NCBI GenBank assembly: GCA_033060915.1
Contig: CM065378.1
Span: 29,501,001 to 29,565,000, forward strand
DNA: 64,000 nt
Reading direction: 5' to 3'
DNA from: Euryodendron excelsum
Lineage: Eukaryota > Streptophyta > Magnoliopsida > Ericales > Pentaphylacaceae
In this document: piece by piece, positions 23,357 through 34,205 of the stretch
Position numbering within the stretch: position 1 is the first letter of the stretch
How the letters are laid out: each line of letters opens with the position of its first letter
Notes under the pieces: model-generated
What the model saw: only the letters and a program-made list of their open reading frames with translations
Database searches by the model: none
What the model was told of the DNA's origin: nothing
Position numbers and translations under genes: made by a program

Positions 23357-24183
23357 AATTAGGAAAGATTCAAGGTCGGCAAGCAACTTATCTTTGACTA
23401 GATTTGGACGCCTGTACTAGTGACTACCATGTAAATTTTAGTCTGGCTTCACTAGGAATGACTCCGGAAAGTCCGGGAATGATTTGGAGGAGCCGGGAAT
23501 GACCCCGAAGGCCAGAAGGGAGCAGGAACACTTAAAATAATGTCCTGGAGGTATTTGACTTGAAAAATGTAGATAAGATGTGTCGGAAAGGTCGATCGGG
23601 CCTTTAGGGGCAAAATGGTCAACCGGACCGGAAAACTGCCGGGGCGAACTCGGATTGTCCCGGAAAAAGACTTGGAATCTGGAAACATTGTTTAGAATGT
23701 TCCCAGAGGTTGCCGGTTTGATTCCCAGAGCCGGCGTGGTCAGAAAAGGAGACCGGCCCACTAGGGGCAAAACGGTCATTTTGTGTCGGGTTTGCCGGAA
23801 CTGACTCGGAATGGTCCGAAAAGGTAAAGGAAGGTTGAGAATACTATAAAAAGTATTCTCGAGACATTACCGGTTTGATACTTAAAGCCGGTATGGTCGA
23901 AGAAGGAGACCGGCCCTCTAGGGGCAAAACGGTCATTTTGTACCGGGTTGGCCGGAATTGACTCGGAATGATCCGAAAAGGTAAGGGGAGGTTGAGAACA
24001 CTATAAAAAGTAGTCTCAAGAGGTTACCGGTTTGATAACCAGAGCCAGTGTGGTTCCCGGGGCATTCGGATGCTTAGGAGCAAAATGGTCATCTTGACCG
24101 AAAAGTCTCGGAAAAGGTCCTAAGGGTAGTCTGGTCATTTTTCACCGAAGTGAGCTAACAGACACTGGTGTTGACTTGGGTTT

Positions 24184-24610
24184 TGAGTGTTTCCGCCACT
24201 CTCATGGTGTGAGTACTTCCGCTACTCGGACGGGGTTGATGATTTGTGAGTATTTCCGCTACTCGGACGAGGTTGATGATTTGTGAGTATTTCCGCTACT
24301 CGGACGGGGTTGATGATTTGTGAGTATTTCCGTTACTAGGACGGGGTTGTGAGTATTTCCGCTACTCTAACGGGGTTGTGAGTATTTCCGCTACTCTAAC
24401 GGTTTTGTGAGTATTTCCGCTACTCTAACGGGTCTGTGAGTATTTCCGCTACTCTAACGGTTCTGTGAGTATTTCCGCTACTCTAACAGGTCTGTGAGTA
24501 TTTTCGCTACTCTAACGAGTCTGTGAGTATTTTCGCTACTCTAACGGTTCTGTGAGTATTTCCGCTACTCTAACGGTTTTGCTACTCTAACGGTTTTGTG
24601 AGTAGTTTTG
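24184..24610 (-). repeat. 29/37-bp tandem array in the solo LTR U3
   Basis: About 14 units of gtgagtatttccgctactc followed by a variable tail. The first units are ~37 bp (with gttgatgattt) and the later ones ~28-29 bp. The 5' and 3' LTRs hold only a few reverse-oriented copies (about 9560-9700 and 27340-27490), so the array expanded in this copy. Confidence 0.9.
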
Positions 24611-25251
24611 CTACTCGGACCGTCTCGAGGAATAAACTGTCTCGAGAGAGGGATTGGAAAGGGGTCTTACCGTCTCCGAAGAGACATGCCTGGATTGGAG
24701 CCGTCTCGAGGAATAAACTGTCTCGAGAGTGGGATTGGAAAGGGGTTTTACCGTCTTCAAAGAGACGTGCCTGGATTGTGAGCGTTTCCGCCACTCTAAC
24801 GGTTTTGTGAGTATTTCCGCTACTCTAACGGTTTTATGAGTAGTTTTGCTACTCGGACCGTCTCGAGGAATAAACTGTCTCGAGAGAGCGATTGGAATTG
24901 GAATAAGAAAGGACAATGCCCCTAAGGGCATTTTGATCATTTTGCCTCTATTTGGGCCTAACAGGCCCGCGAAGCGATGGAAAGACGGAATTTGGACCTA
25001 GAGGATTGGTTTCGATTGGAATATCTCCACAATGCCTTGAAAACAAGTCTGGACGGAGTGTAGACTGCCGAGCGGTCAAAAATGGGGTGCTTACAAGGTG
25101 GCCTACTCCCCTGCCCACTTTGACTGGAGGAGGATCGTCCGGTAGATCGTCGACTACCTCTAGATCGATTAGAACCGCCAGTGGAATCTGTCCGAGCCGC
25201 CTTCCCCGAGTGGCGTCTCCTCTCAGAACAGTCATCACCCGCGTCTGTCAT

Positions 25252-26590
25252 CTTGAAAAGGTAAGCCAAGGTAAGAGATGTTAACATACCATGCATGCAA
25301 TTCAAATAATAATAAAATAAAATAAACAACTAACACAAACAGACTGAATGAAAGATTTTAAATGATAAAAAAAAATTTCCTACGTACACATCTTGATTTC
25401 CTAACTTCAAATCATATCTCAAGAGTTTTTTGTCTTTTTCTTTCAAAAAGATTTTATTTCTAAAAAAACAACTTTTTCTAACCCGTTTCCCTAATTTCTA
25501 AAAATTTCGGCAAAGTCCTGTTTAAAAATGGCCCCTATAACACCCATGACATCAACACAAAACACAAAACGTGCACTTCACATTGTCACAATCACATGAC
25601 ATCAGCACCCGTGCACACTTTTCAATTTTTCAAAATTTTCAAAACACATGTTTTATTTTTTCAATAAATCAACGGTTTTCAGAAATGCTTTAAAATTCTT
25701 CAAAATCATTTTAAATATTTTTCCAAAAATATTCCTAGCTTTTTCAAATTTTAAACTCCAAAAATTTCATCAATTTTCTGAGTTTTCTCATTGTCCTAAA
25801 TTTTCTAAGTATTTTCCTATTTTTCAAAAAAATCAAAAATTCACCGAGTTTTCAAAAAAATCACAAAACTTCTTATAGTTGTTAAACACATTTTTCTAAG
25901 GCACATTGCACAAAAATATAGCCAGAAAACCCCATGCCCAAGCTTGTAGGAACAAATTCCCTATTCCTTAAAAAAAAACCCTTCACATATTCACATATAA
26001 TCACTCAAATTCAATCAAACAAGCACCAAAATGCAAAAATAATATCACCATCATGTTCAAAACACATCAAAACATCAAGCTCCACTATTCACATGATTCA
26101 AACAAAGTTCCATACATCGAAAACAACAAAAATTTGAAAACTCACTTTTTGGAAGTTCTCCGGCAAAATCTTCTCTTCTGGCGACTTTTCCGGCGATATG
26201 GCCTCCTTCCGGCTACTTTTCCGGTGACGTGGCCTCCTTCCAGCAATCACCCGTGGTCTCCAAGAAGTGCCCCTTCAAAGTTCAAGTCAATTTTCACGTG
26301 AAGTCTCTTGGATTTGCAAAATCACTCCAAAATGTTGCGGCTGTTCGAACCAGAAATTTTCTGGTTTTAACTCTAAGCCTGGCGCCACTAGGAGATACGC
26401 CAAGCCTTTTTTGCAAATTCTGGGCAGCTTTGCCCCCTTTCCCACCAAATCTCATTTTCGAAGGCCTTTTTTGGCCCGCTATCCATTTTCGACCCCCGTT
26501 GTCGAAATATTTCCAATGTCCGTCCCTCCGACTGCCTCGCGGTCAACATGGGACTCTTACTTTTATCGTTTTCTGTCTTTGACAAACAGA
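25252..26590 (-). promoter_or_regulatory. Upstream region of the PMD gene, possible 5' UTR exon and intron
   Basis: Directly before the PMD ATG the minus strand has a pyrimidine-rich stretch ending in ag (acctttcaag type). At about 26140 it has a possible donor (aaaagtgagt) preceded by GC-rich sequence with gccggaaaagt repeats resembling a leader. A spliced 5' UTR with an intron of about 0.9 kb is plausible. Short plus-strand ORFs here (26053-26596) look like antisense noise. This is inference only. Confidence 0.35.
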
Positions 26591-26608
26591 CAGTAAAAGA
26601 AGGGTAGC
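26591..26608 (+). other. Polypurine tract before the Tat 3' LTR
   Basis: cagtaaaagaagggtagc abuts the LTR start tgtaagcaccc at 26609. This purine-rich run is in the correct position and orientation. Confidence 0.55.
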
Positions 26609-26814
26609 TGTAAGCACCCTATTTTTGACTGCTCGGCAGTCTACGCTCCGTCCAGACTTGTACTCAAGTTAATATGGACGTATTCCAATCGAAACCGACT
26701 CTCTAAGTCTAAATCTCGTCTGTCCATCGCTTCGTGGGCCTGCCAGGCCCAAATAGAGGCAAAATGACCAAAATGCCCTTAGGGGCATTGTTCTCTCCAA
26801 TTCCAACTCCAACC

Positions 26815-27345
26815 CTTCTCTCGAGACAGTTTATTCCTCAAGACAATTCCAAATCAGGCACGTCTTTCCGAAGATGATAAGTCCCCTTTCCAATCCCTCT
26901 CTCGAGACAGTTTATTCCTCGAGACGATTCCAAATCAGGCACGTCTTTCCGAAGATGGTAAGTCCCCTTTCCAATCCCTCTCTCGAGATAGTTTATTCCT
27001 CGAGACGGTTCCAAATCAGGCACGTTTTTCTGAATACGATAAGTCCCCTTTCCAATCCCTCTCTCGAGACAGTTTATTCATCGAGACGGTTCCAAATCAG
27101 GCACGTCTTTCCGAAGATGGTAAGTCCCCTTTCCAATCCGTCTCTCGAGACAGTTTATTCCTTGAGACGGTTCCAAATTAGGCACGTCTTTTTGAAGACG
27201 ATAAAACCCCTTTCCAATTCCAATCCCTCTCTCAAGACAGTTTATTTCCCGAGACGGTTCCAAATTAGGCGCGTCTTTTCGAAGACGATAAGACCCCTTT
27301 CTAATTCCAATCCCTCTCTTGAGAAAATTTATTTCTCGAGATGGT
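26815..27345 (+). repeat. 81-bp tandem array in the 3' LTR U3
   Basis: Seven units, each containing a variant of ctctcgagacagtttattcc. They begin near 26821, 26902, 26983, 27064, 27145, 27232 and 27319. Spacing is 81 bp, then 87 bp in the last units because of a 6-base insertion (ttccaa). Two related units, inverted, lie at 24640-24790 in the solo LTR. Confidence 0.9.
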
Positions 27346-27599
27346 CCGAGTAGCGGAAATACTCGCAAACATCACAACCGTCCGAGTAGCAGAAATACTC
27401 GTAAGCAGGTCGATATAAGGAATTGCCAACAAACCCCTGTGTCACGACGACTGCCATCAGAGTGGCAGAAACACTCAAAACCCAGATCAACACCAGTGTC
27501 TGCTAGCCCACTTTGGTGAAAAATGACCAAACTGCCCCTTGGGCCTTTTCTGAGACTTTCCGGTCAAGATGACCATTTTGCCCCTAGGCATTCAAACGC

Positions 27600-28040
27600 T
27601 CCAGGAACCATACCGGCTCTAGGTATCAAACCGGTAACCTTCTGAGATTACTTCTTATAGTATTCTCAACCTTCCTCTACCTTTCTGGATCATTCCGAGT
27701 CAGTTCCAGCCAACCCAGTACAAAATGACCGTTTTGCCCCTGGTGGGCCGGTCTCCTTTACCGACCACACCGGCTCTGGGTATCAAACCGGTAACCTTCT
27801 GAGACTGCTTTTTGTAGTGTTCTCAACCTTCCTTTACCTTTCCGGATCATTCCGAGTCAGTTCTGGCAAACCCGATACAAAATGACCGTTTTGCCCCTAA
27901 TGGGCCGGTCTCCTTTTCCGACCACACCGGCTCTGGGAATCAAACTGGAAACCTTTGGGAATATTCTGAATAATGTTTCCAAATTTCGAGTCTTCTTCCG
28001 GGACAATCCGAGTTCGTCCCGGTAGCTTTCCGACCCAATT
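27600..28040 (+). repeat. ~156-bp tandem repeats in the 3' LTR U3
   Basis: Three units marked by caccggctctgggtatcaaa and cggtaacctt (near 27631, 27788 and 27944), each followed by a gaccgttttgcccct core. Inverted counterparts lie at 23690-24060 in the solo LTR. Confidence 0.8.
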
Positions 28041-31000
28041 GACCGTTTTGCCCCTAAAGGCTCGGTCAACCCTTCCGACACATCCTATGCTCATTTTTCA
28101 AGTCAAATACCTCCGGGACACTATTTTAAGTGTTCCTGCTCTTTTCTAGCCTTCCGGGCCATTCCCGGTCCCTTAAATCATTCTCGGACTTTCCGGAGTC
28201 ACTCCTAGTGAAGTCAGGCTAAAAATTACATGATAGTCACTAGTACAGGCGCCCAAATCTAGTCAAAGATACGTTGCTTGCCGACCTTAAACATTTCCTA
28301 AATGGCTGGCACCACTACTAGTGGCGCCAAACCAAAAAATGGCCTTGCGCCACTCATAGTGGCGCCAGTGTAAGTTTTGGCCTGGTGCCACTGCAACAGG
28401 CGCCAGTGCATTCCCCTCTCTATAAATACAGAGCCTCTTCCAATGTGAAAGGAGTCCGCAAACTCAGTCTAAAAATCATATATTTCGATATACAGAGCTC
28501 GAACACTCCCTGAACCCTAGCTTCCTTAGGTTTTCCAAACCCTAGCCACCATACACTAAACCCTAGCCTTCTATACACTAGTACACACCCCCATACATTT
28601 ATACACTAGCCTCCAACCCTCCTTTGAAGACTTAAAGAGCTACAATCTGAAGTTTGAAGATTGAAGACAACTCTTGAGGATTGAAGACGAAGATCAAAAC
28701 GAAGATCAAAGACAAGCAAAGCGCGCAAAATAAATAAGACATATTGTAGGCTTTCTATTTAAATTTTCGCATTTCCCCCTCTCTCTTTTCTCTCCTAACC
28801 CACTTGGGTTTTCTCTATTTTAATCCCCTATCTCTTCCCCCCCCCCCCCTCTTTCTTTGCATGCTTGAAACAAGGGGACTTCCGGTCCATGTGTAGAATT
28901 AGACTATTGAAGGGTCACCGTGTCGGGGGCTTTCCTTTAGGCTAACCGGAGACCACGTGGGTTCGGCCCCCATAATTATGTGGTGAAGCCTTAACATTGT
29001 ATGTTCATGACCCCAAATTTGCATTGTGCATATCATGATCTTGCATCTTCAAAAAATCGTTTTCAAACCCGTTTTCAAAATTTGCATTAAACTTGTTTTC
29101 AAAATTGCATCAAAATCTCTTTTTTCAAAATATGTTTTCAAAATCACAATCCTAGGGTGATTCTAGCTTTTCCATGGCTAGGGTTGCTTTAGGAAAGTGT
29201 TATATTTAAAGTGACCAACATGGTCCATATTTTCAAAATCTTGTTGTTTTCAAAACCACTTTCCTAAAGTGGTTCTAGCCCTCTTATGGTTAGAATCACT
29301 TTAGAAAAATGTGACATTTTTATACCTTCTAAAAAAATTTTTTTCAAAAGTCTCTCTTCCTAAAAAAATCTCTTTTCCAACATACTTTCCTAAAACTCTC
29401 TCTTTCAAAGTTGTTTTCAAAAATCCCCTCCAAAAATTTATTTTTCAAAACTCCATTTTTCAACTCCTTTCCAAAACACTCTCCCCAAAATCTACTTTCT
29501 AAAAAATGCCCCCTACGTCTCTTTTCTAAAAATTCTCTCTAACAATCTCCTTCCAAAACTCTCTCCAAAAACTCTCTTTCTAAAATTTTTCTTCTAGAAA
29601 CTCCCCTCTAGGGTTTCCTTTCAAAAACTCGCTTCCAAAAACATTCTCTCCAAAAAAACTCTTTCCTTAGAGCCAAGTCAAGCCCTAGAGCTAACAATTA
29701 GGAAACCCTAATTTTCTTTCCAAAAACATGGTTTTCAAACTTGCCTTAAAACCTAGGTTTCCAAAACCTCTTGTTTCTACATAAAAACTATACATATTTC
29801 CAAAACCTATTTTCTATGTCAAAACTATAGTTTTTCAAATCTAGGATTTCTAAAACTTCCTTTTCCAAATCCTTGTCAAATCAAATCTTCCCTTTAGAAA
29901 ATCAAATCCAATCTCCCGTTTAGGAAACTAGATCCCATCCTCCATTTTTTGAAACAAAAACAAATCTTCTCTTTTAGAAACAAAATCCAATCCCTTCCTA
30001 GTCCAAATTTTTCCTAATTCCCCTCTTTCCTAATTTCCTTCCTTCCTAAATCAAAAGTTTCCTAAAGCTTTCAAATCTTTCCTAAAACATTAAGCTTCCA
30101 AATCTTTCCTAATTTAACCCTTTCCTAACTCTGTCCCTTTCCAAATCTCAACTTGCCAAATCTAAGTTTTCAAACTTTTCCTAAATTCAAACATTTCCTA
30201 ATTTCAAGATTTTCTTAAACTCAAACTTTAAAACTTTCTAAATCCTAAACTTTCTAAACTCAAAACTTTCTTATTTTCAAAAGTTTCTTGTTTTCTAAAC
30301 TTTCCAAAATTCAAGACTTTCCTAAGTTGAAACTTTCTTAATTCAAAACTTTCCTAATTTCGAAACTTTCCTAATTCAAAACTTTCTTAATTCGAAATTT
30401 TCCAAACAATAAAACTTTCCTAATTCGAAACTTTCCTAAATCGGACCTTTCCTAATTCGAATCTTTCCTAAATCCAATCCTTTCCTAAATCTTCCAAGTC
30501 TAACATTCAAGTCAAATATTTCTAAATCTCAAGTCCTTTCTAAATTCTCTTTTTCCTAAGTCTAGGTTCCCTAAAACCAAGTTTTCCAAAGTCAAGTATT
30601 TTCAAATCTTCCAATCAAAGTTCAATTTCTCAATTTTCCAATCCAATTTCCAATTCAACTCCTTTTTCAAATTAAACATTCTATTTTCAATCGGACTCCG
30701 GTCCGAACTACGGCTAACCTGATTCCTCTAAAAGGATACGTAGGTAACCCTCATGGGTGCGGTCACAACATTTTTCCAATCTCAATTTCTACAACATTTT
30801 TCAAATTTCCAATTCCACAACTTCTTTCAGATTTCAAATTCCTCCACATTTTTCAAATCTCAAATTCCACAATCTTTTCAAATCTCCAATCTATTTTCAA
30901 ATTTCCAATTTCAAATTTCTATTTCCAAAATTCTATTTCTAATCTTTCAAACTTTCTAATTTCAAATCTATCGTTTCAAATCTCTCTTCTAAAATCAAAT

Positions 31001-31590
31001 CAAATTCTTCTTTTCAAATATATTTCTAAAACAATTATCTTTTCTTGCACTTGCATATCATGCATCATATCTTTTTAAACATTATTTTATAAAGTGGTTA
31101 AGATTGAACAATAGTTAGTTAAAGACTCTCATAGGTGAATCTAGGGTAGATTGACATGTAGGTACCGAAAGGGCGGGGTAGGTTGATGGCTTAGTGCGTC
31201 TTCCCTACACGTAACCAACCTCCGAACCTAGAATCACTGTTTTCATAGACCAAAAATGGAGTTATTTTTCAAAAAAGGGCTAAATGTTTTCCAAAGGTTG
31301 CCAAACAACCCGTTTTCTTAAAAACCCTCTCTTGAGGTGGTATTTTCAAAAATATTTTTCAAAACCCTAAGTGTAGTTTTCGGATTATTCTTAGTTTTTA
31401 GGTGACCTAACTCACCTAAATCAAGTTAGGTGGCGACTCCAAATCTTTTTTAAAAGCCCTTTATTCAAATCTATTTTCAATTAAAAGCTAGTCGCACTCA
31501 TTCTTCTAGGAGAGTGAGTTCTAACGAGAGAGTACAACATTTTTCCCACTTGTGTGTATATTCCTCGAGTGCGAAAAACTGAGCGCGACA

Positions 31591-33101
31591 CAAATCTTTT
31601 CTAATTTCAACATTTTCCTAATTCCAACCTTTCCAAATTTCAACTTTCCAAATCTAAATTTTCACATCTTTCTTAAACTCAAACCTTTCCTGATCTCAAG
31701 TGTTTCTTAAACTCAAACTTTGAATCTTTCTAAAATTCTAAACTTTCTAAATTCAAAACTTTCTTAAGTCAAAACTTTCTAAATTCGAAACTTTCTAAAT
31801 TCTAAACATTCCAATTTCGAAACTTTTTAAATTCTAAACATTCCAATTTTGAAATTTTCTAAATTTTAAACTTTCCAACTTTCAAAACTTTCTTATTTCA
31901 AAACTTTCCTATTTCAAAATATTTCCAAATTGAAACTTTCCTAAAATAAAAACTTTCCTAAACCAAAACTCTCCTATTTTGAAACTTTCCTAAAACGAAT
32001 ATTTCCTAAATTCTAACTTCCCTAATCTTCCCAGTCCAACATTTAAGTCAAATCTTTCTTAATCTCAAGTCCTTTCTAAATTCTATCTCTCCTAAGTCTA
32101 GGTTTCCCAAATCTCAATCTTTCCAAAACAAGTCCAAATCTTTCTTCTAAGTTCTATCTTTCTAAATCACAGTCTAATCTTTTCAATTCCAAATTCCAAT
32201 TTCAAATTTTCTATTCTAAGTTCAAATCAAATCTTTTTCAAATTCAAACCTTCTATTTTCAATCAGACTTTTGTCCGAACTACGACTGACCTGATTCCTC
32301 CAAAAGGATACATAGGCAACCCTCATGGGTGCGGTCACAACATTTTTCAAGCTTTTATTTCCACAGCCTTTTTCAAATCGCCACTTCCATAACTATTTTC
32401 AAACTTCCAATTCTAAATTTCTATTTTCAAACCTCTATTTCCAATCTCCAAAACTTTCTTTCAAAATCAAATCTATCTTTTCAAATCTCTTCTCTAAAAT
32501 AAAATCAAGTCTTTTCAAAATTTATTTCTAAATCAAATCTTTTTCTTGCATTTGCATATCATACATCATGTTAAATTTCTTTTTAAACGTTCTTTTTCTG
32601 AAGTGGATAGTTTTGGATATGTATTAGTTGAAGACTCTAATGAGTGAATCTAGGGTGAATAGACATGTAGGTACCGCAAGGGCGGGGTAGGGTGATGGCT
32701 TACTGTGTCTTCCTTACACGTAACCAACCTCCGAACCTAGAATCACTATTTTCAAAGACCAAATGGAGTTATTTTCAAAAAATGACTTAAATATTTTTTA
32801 AAGGTTACCAAACAACCTGTTTTCTTAAAAACCCTCTCTTAAGGAGATATTTTCAAAATCGTTTTCAAAAACACTAAGTGTAGTTTTCGGATTGTGCTTA
32901 GTTTTTAGGTGACTTAACTCACATTAATCAAGTTAGGTGGCGACTCCAAATTATTTTTCAAAAGCCCTTTATTCAAATTAATTTTTCAATTCAAACCTAG
33001 TCGTACTCATTCTTCTAGGAGGATGAGTTCTAACGAGAGAATACAATATTTTTTTCCACTTGTGTGTGTATTCCTCGAGTGCAAAAAATATGGGCACGAC
33101 A
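31591..33101 (+). repeat. Extra partial LTR copy at the right end of the Tat element
   Basis: It resumes with caaatcttttctaatttc, matching the 3' LTR from about 30090 onward, and runs to a second LTR end at 33101 (gggcacgaca). It is more diverged from the other LTRs than they are from each other. It may be an older LTR end joined by recombination. Confidence 0.7.
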
Positions 33102-33614
33102 CTTGTGAAACATCCATTTTTGTGGTTACAATATGAACTTTTATCTATGTTTTATTCGTTGCCCATATCAACATCGCCAGGGTAATGATAATAAATTGAT
33201 AAAATTGACACAAAACGCTAGTGGAAAACCGAAAGTCTAGTGTTTCCTTTGAAACATACCAAAACACACTGAAACTTACTAAAACATTACAAAAAAACTC
33301 TGAAACAATTAATTGCTTAATCACCTATCAACAATATCTAATAAGAGTTATTTCTATTTGCCTATTACTACTAAAGGTACAGAAATATTTGGGAGCAAAT
33401 AAAAAAATCTCAAATTCTATGGAGAATTTGAGAAAGTATAGAAGAAAAGAGGAAAAATAGAAATTTTATTACAGATACCTTTTTTTCATTCCTGCTACTA
33501 GAATCAAGCATCTCTTAAATGCTAAAAATTTACTCCAAGAGAAAATTTATAGTATTGAAGTTTGATGGGAACTAAAAAGTGTGAGATTGCTCTTGGTGTC
33601 ATGGAAGTCCTTAG
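33102..33614. other. Spacer ending in the first bases of NLR leader copy A
   Basis: No gene was recognised up to about 33540. From there to 33614 the sequence matches 44440-44515 (gtgtgagattgctcttggtg, then catggaagtc), showing the start of a duplicated module that the copia element at 33615 interrupts. Confidence 0.55.
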
Positions 33615-34119
33615 TGTTGAGAGTAGCTGCAAATTCAAAGCCGTCAAAGCTACAATTGTCAACAACTGTCAAAACTACAGTAGTCACACAACCGTTAGAG
33701 CTACAGTAGTCAACAGTCGTCGTAGCTACAATACTATTTACCCTTATTTTTCAACTTATTTACAAGTGTGCCATGACTCATTTTTCTTATAAATATCCAA
33801 TGGATCTCCCATTTTCAAGACACAACCAGAAGAAGAAAAAATGGGGTTTTCTTTACTAGGTTTGAGAGGGTGAGTTGAGACGGGTGTACAAGGGTTTAAG
33901 GGCTTAGGTTTGGGTTATTAAACTTGAGTATATACTTGTACCATTGTTCTCAATTTTTTCCAGTGGTAAAGAAGGAGACTGGAGCACGCCCCGTTGACGT
34001 AGGCAATCTTGTCAAACCACGCTAAATATTGGTGTCACTTTTCTTTTGTGTGTTTTGATTTCTTTAATTATTATTTTTCTATCATTCGTACTGACCAATT
34101 ACTACAAGAATTCCCAACA
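33615..34119 (+). repeat. 5' LTR of the Tork-type element
   Basis: 505 bp from tgttgagagtagctgc to aattcccaaca. It contains repeats of the unit agctacagtagtcaacagtcgt. Confidence 0.88.
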
Positions 34120-34121
34120 AG

Positions 34122-34133
34122 TGGTATCAGAAC
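34122..34133 (+). other. Primer-binding site of the Tork-type element
   Basis: tggtatcagaac lies three bases after the LTR end and matches the usual initiator Met tRNA complement. Confidence 0.8.
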
Positions 34134-34205
34134 TTCTAGGTTCGACCAAGGAGGTGAGGCATTAAGAACAAGTGTAAATAGTTTTTATTCACCAAAACTA
34201 GTATA

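Larger units (their letters stand above)
19697..25100 (-). mobile_element. Solo LTR of the same Tat family, inserted in the PMD gene
   Basis: A 5,396-bp LTR (19700-25095) in minus orientation. Its minus-strand start is tgtaagcacccc and its end gcgcgaca, as in the flanking LTRs. There is no primer site after it and no gag next to it. The flanking 5-mer AGGTG occurs at 25096-25100 and at 19697-19701, the second overlapping the LTR's terminal two bases, so the duplication is either 3 or 5 bp. Coding frame upstream and downstream is identical. Its extra length over the 5' LTR comes mainly from expanded tandem repeats in U3 (24184-24610). Confidence 0.8.
18007..25251 (-). pseudogene. Antisense plant mobile domain (PMD) gene in the Tat element, split by a solo LTR
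   Basis: Minus strand: ATG 25251 and 52 codons to 25096, then a 5.4 kb solo LTR, then the same frame from 19696 to 18182, an 88-bp intron (18094-18181, GTAAC...TTGCAG) and a last exon 18093-18007. Total about 585 codons. The N-terminus is Ser/Arg/Gly-rich. The core has PMD landmarks: FLAEIGFGAFMGL, then LVLALVERWFGETGTFHF, then GPTPLDWAIIIGL. PMD proteins (PF10536 family) occur both as cellular proteins linked to transposon silencing and within transposons. After the domain come a Gln-rich probable coiled coil (RDQRDQYQMEQDQYQ) and an acidic tail (GDFDPDDIDFDL). In-frame TAGs lie at 18847-18845 and 18298-18296. Both contexts read as if CAG had mutated. Antisense extra ORFs are known in Tat elements. 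As it stands it cannot give a full protein. Confidence 0.75.
26609..31590 (+). repeat. 3' LTR of the Tat element (4.98 kb)
   Basis: It starts tgtaagcaccc and ends gagcgcgaca. U3 holds an 81-bp tandem array (26815-27345), ~156-bp repeats (27610-28040), GGCGCC palindromes (28300-28406) and a TATA box (28421). U5 is pyrimidine-rich like that of the 5' LTR and very similar to it over 30060-31590. ORFs within it are repeat artefacts. Confidence 0.85.
9030..33101 (+). mobile_element. Large non-autonomous Ty3-gypsy Tat/Ogre/Retand-type retrotransposon
   Basis: The element runs from an LTR starting tgtaagcac to a terminal cgaca. Flanks are attgt on the left and cttgt on the right, a 4-of-5 match consistent with an aged target duplication. 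It has 4.3 and 5.0 kb LTRs, a PBS (13321-13339) directly after the 5' LTR, a purine-rich tract before the 3' LTR, a gag-like ORF with the Tat-type nucleocapsid motif and an antisense PMD gene. No protease, reverse transcriptase, RNase H or integrase motif was found, so mobility would depend on another element. A 5.4 kb solo LTR of the same family is nested inside on the opposite strand, and an extra partial LTR lies at the right end. Very long LTRs and a tRNA-Arg-like primer site are known traits of Tat/Ogre elements. Confidence 0.75.

Noticed and set aside
24184..24610. Possible CRISPR-like array
   Set aside because: The units are contiguous without unique spacers, in a plant LTR; this is a tandem repeat.
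24582..24940. Several overlapping ORFs of 70-109 codons
   Set aside because: They come from tandem repeats in the solo LTR, on both strands at once, without known motifs.
26838..27368. ORFs up to 159 codons with internal protein repeats
   Set aside because: The 81-bp array is a multiple of three, so any open unit repeats; this is not a gene.
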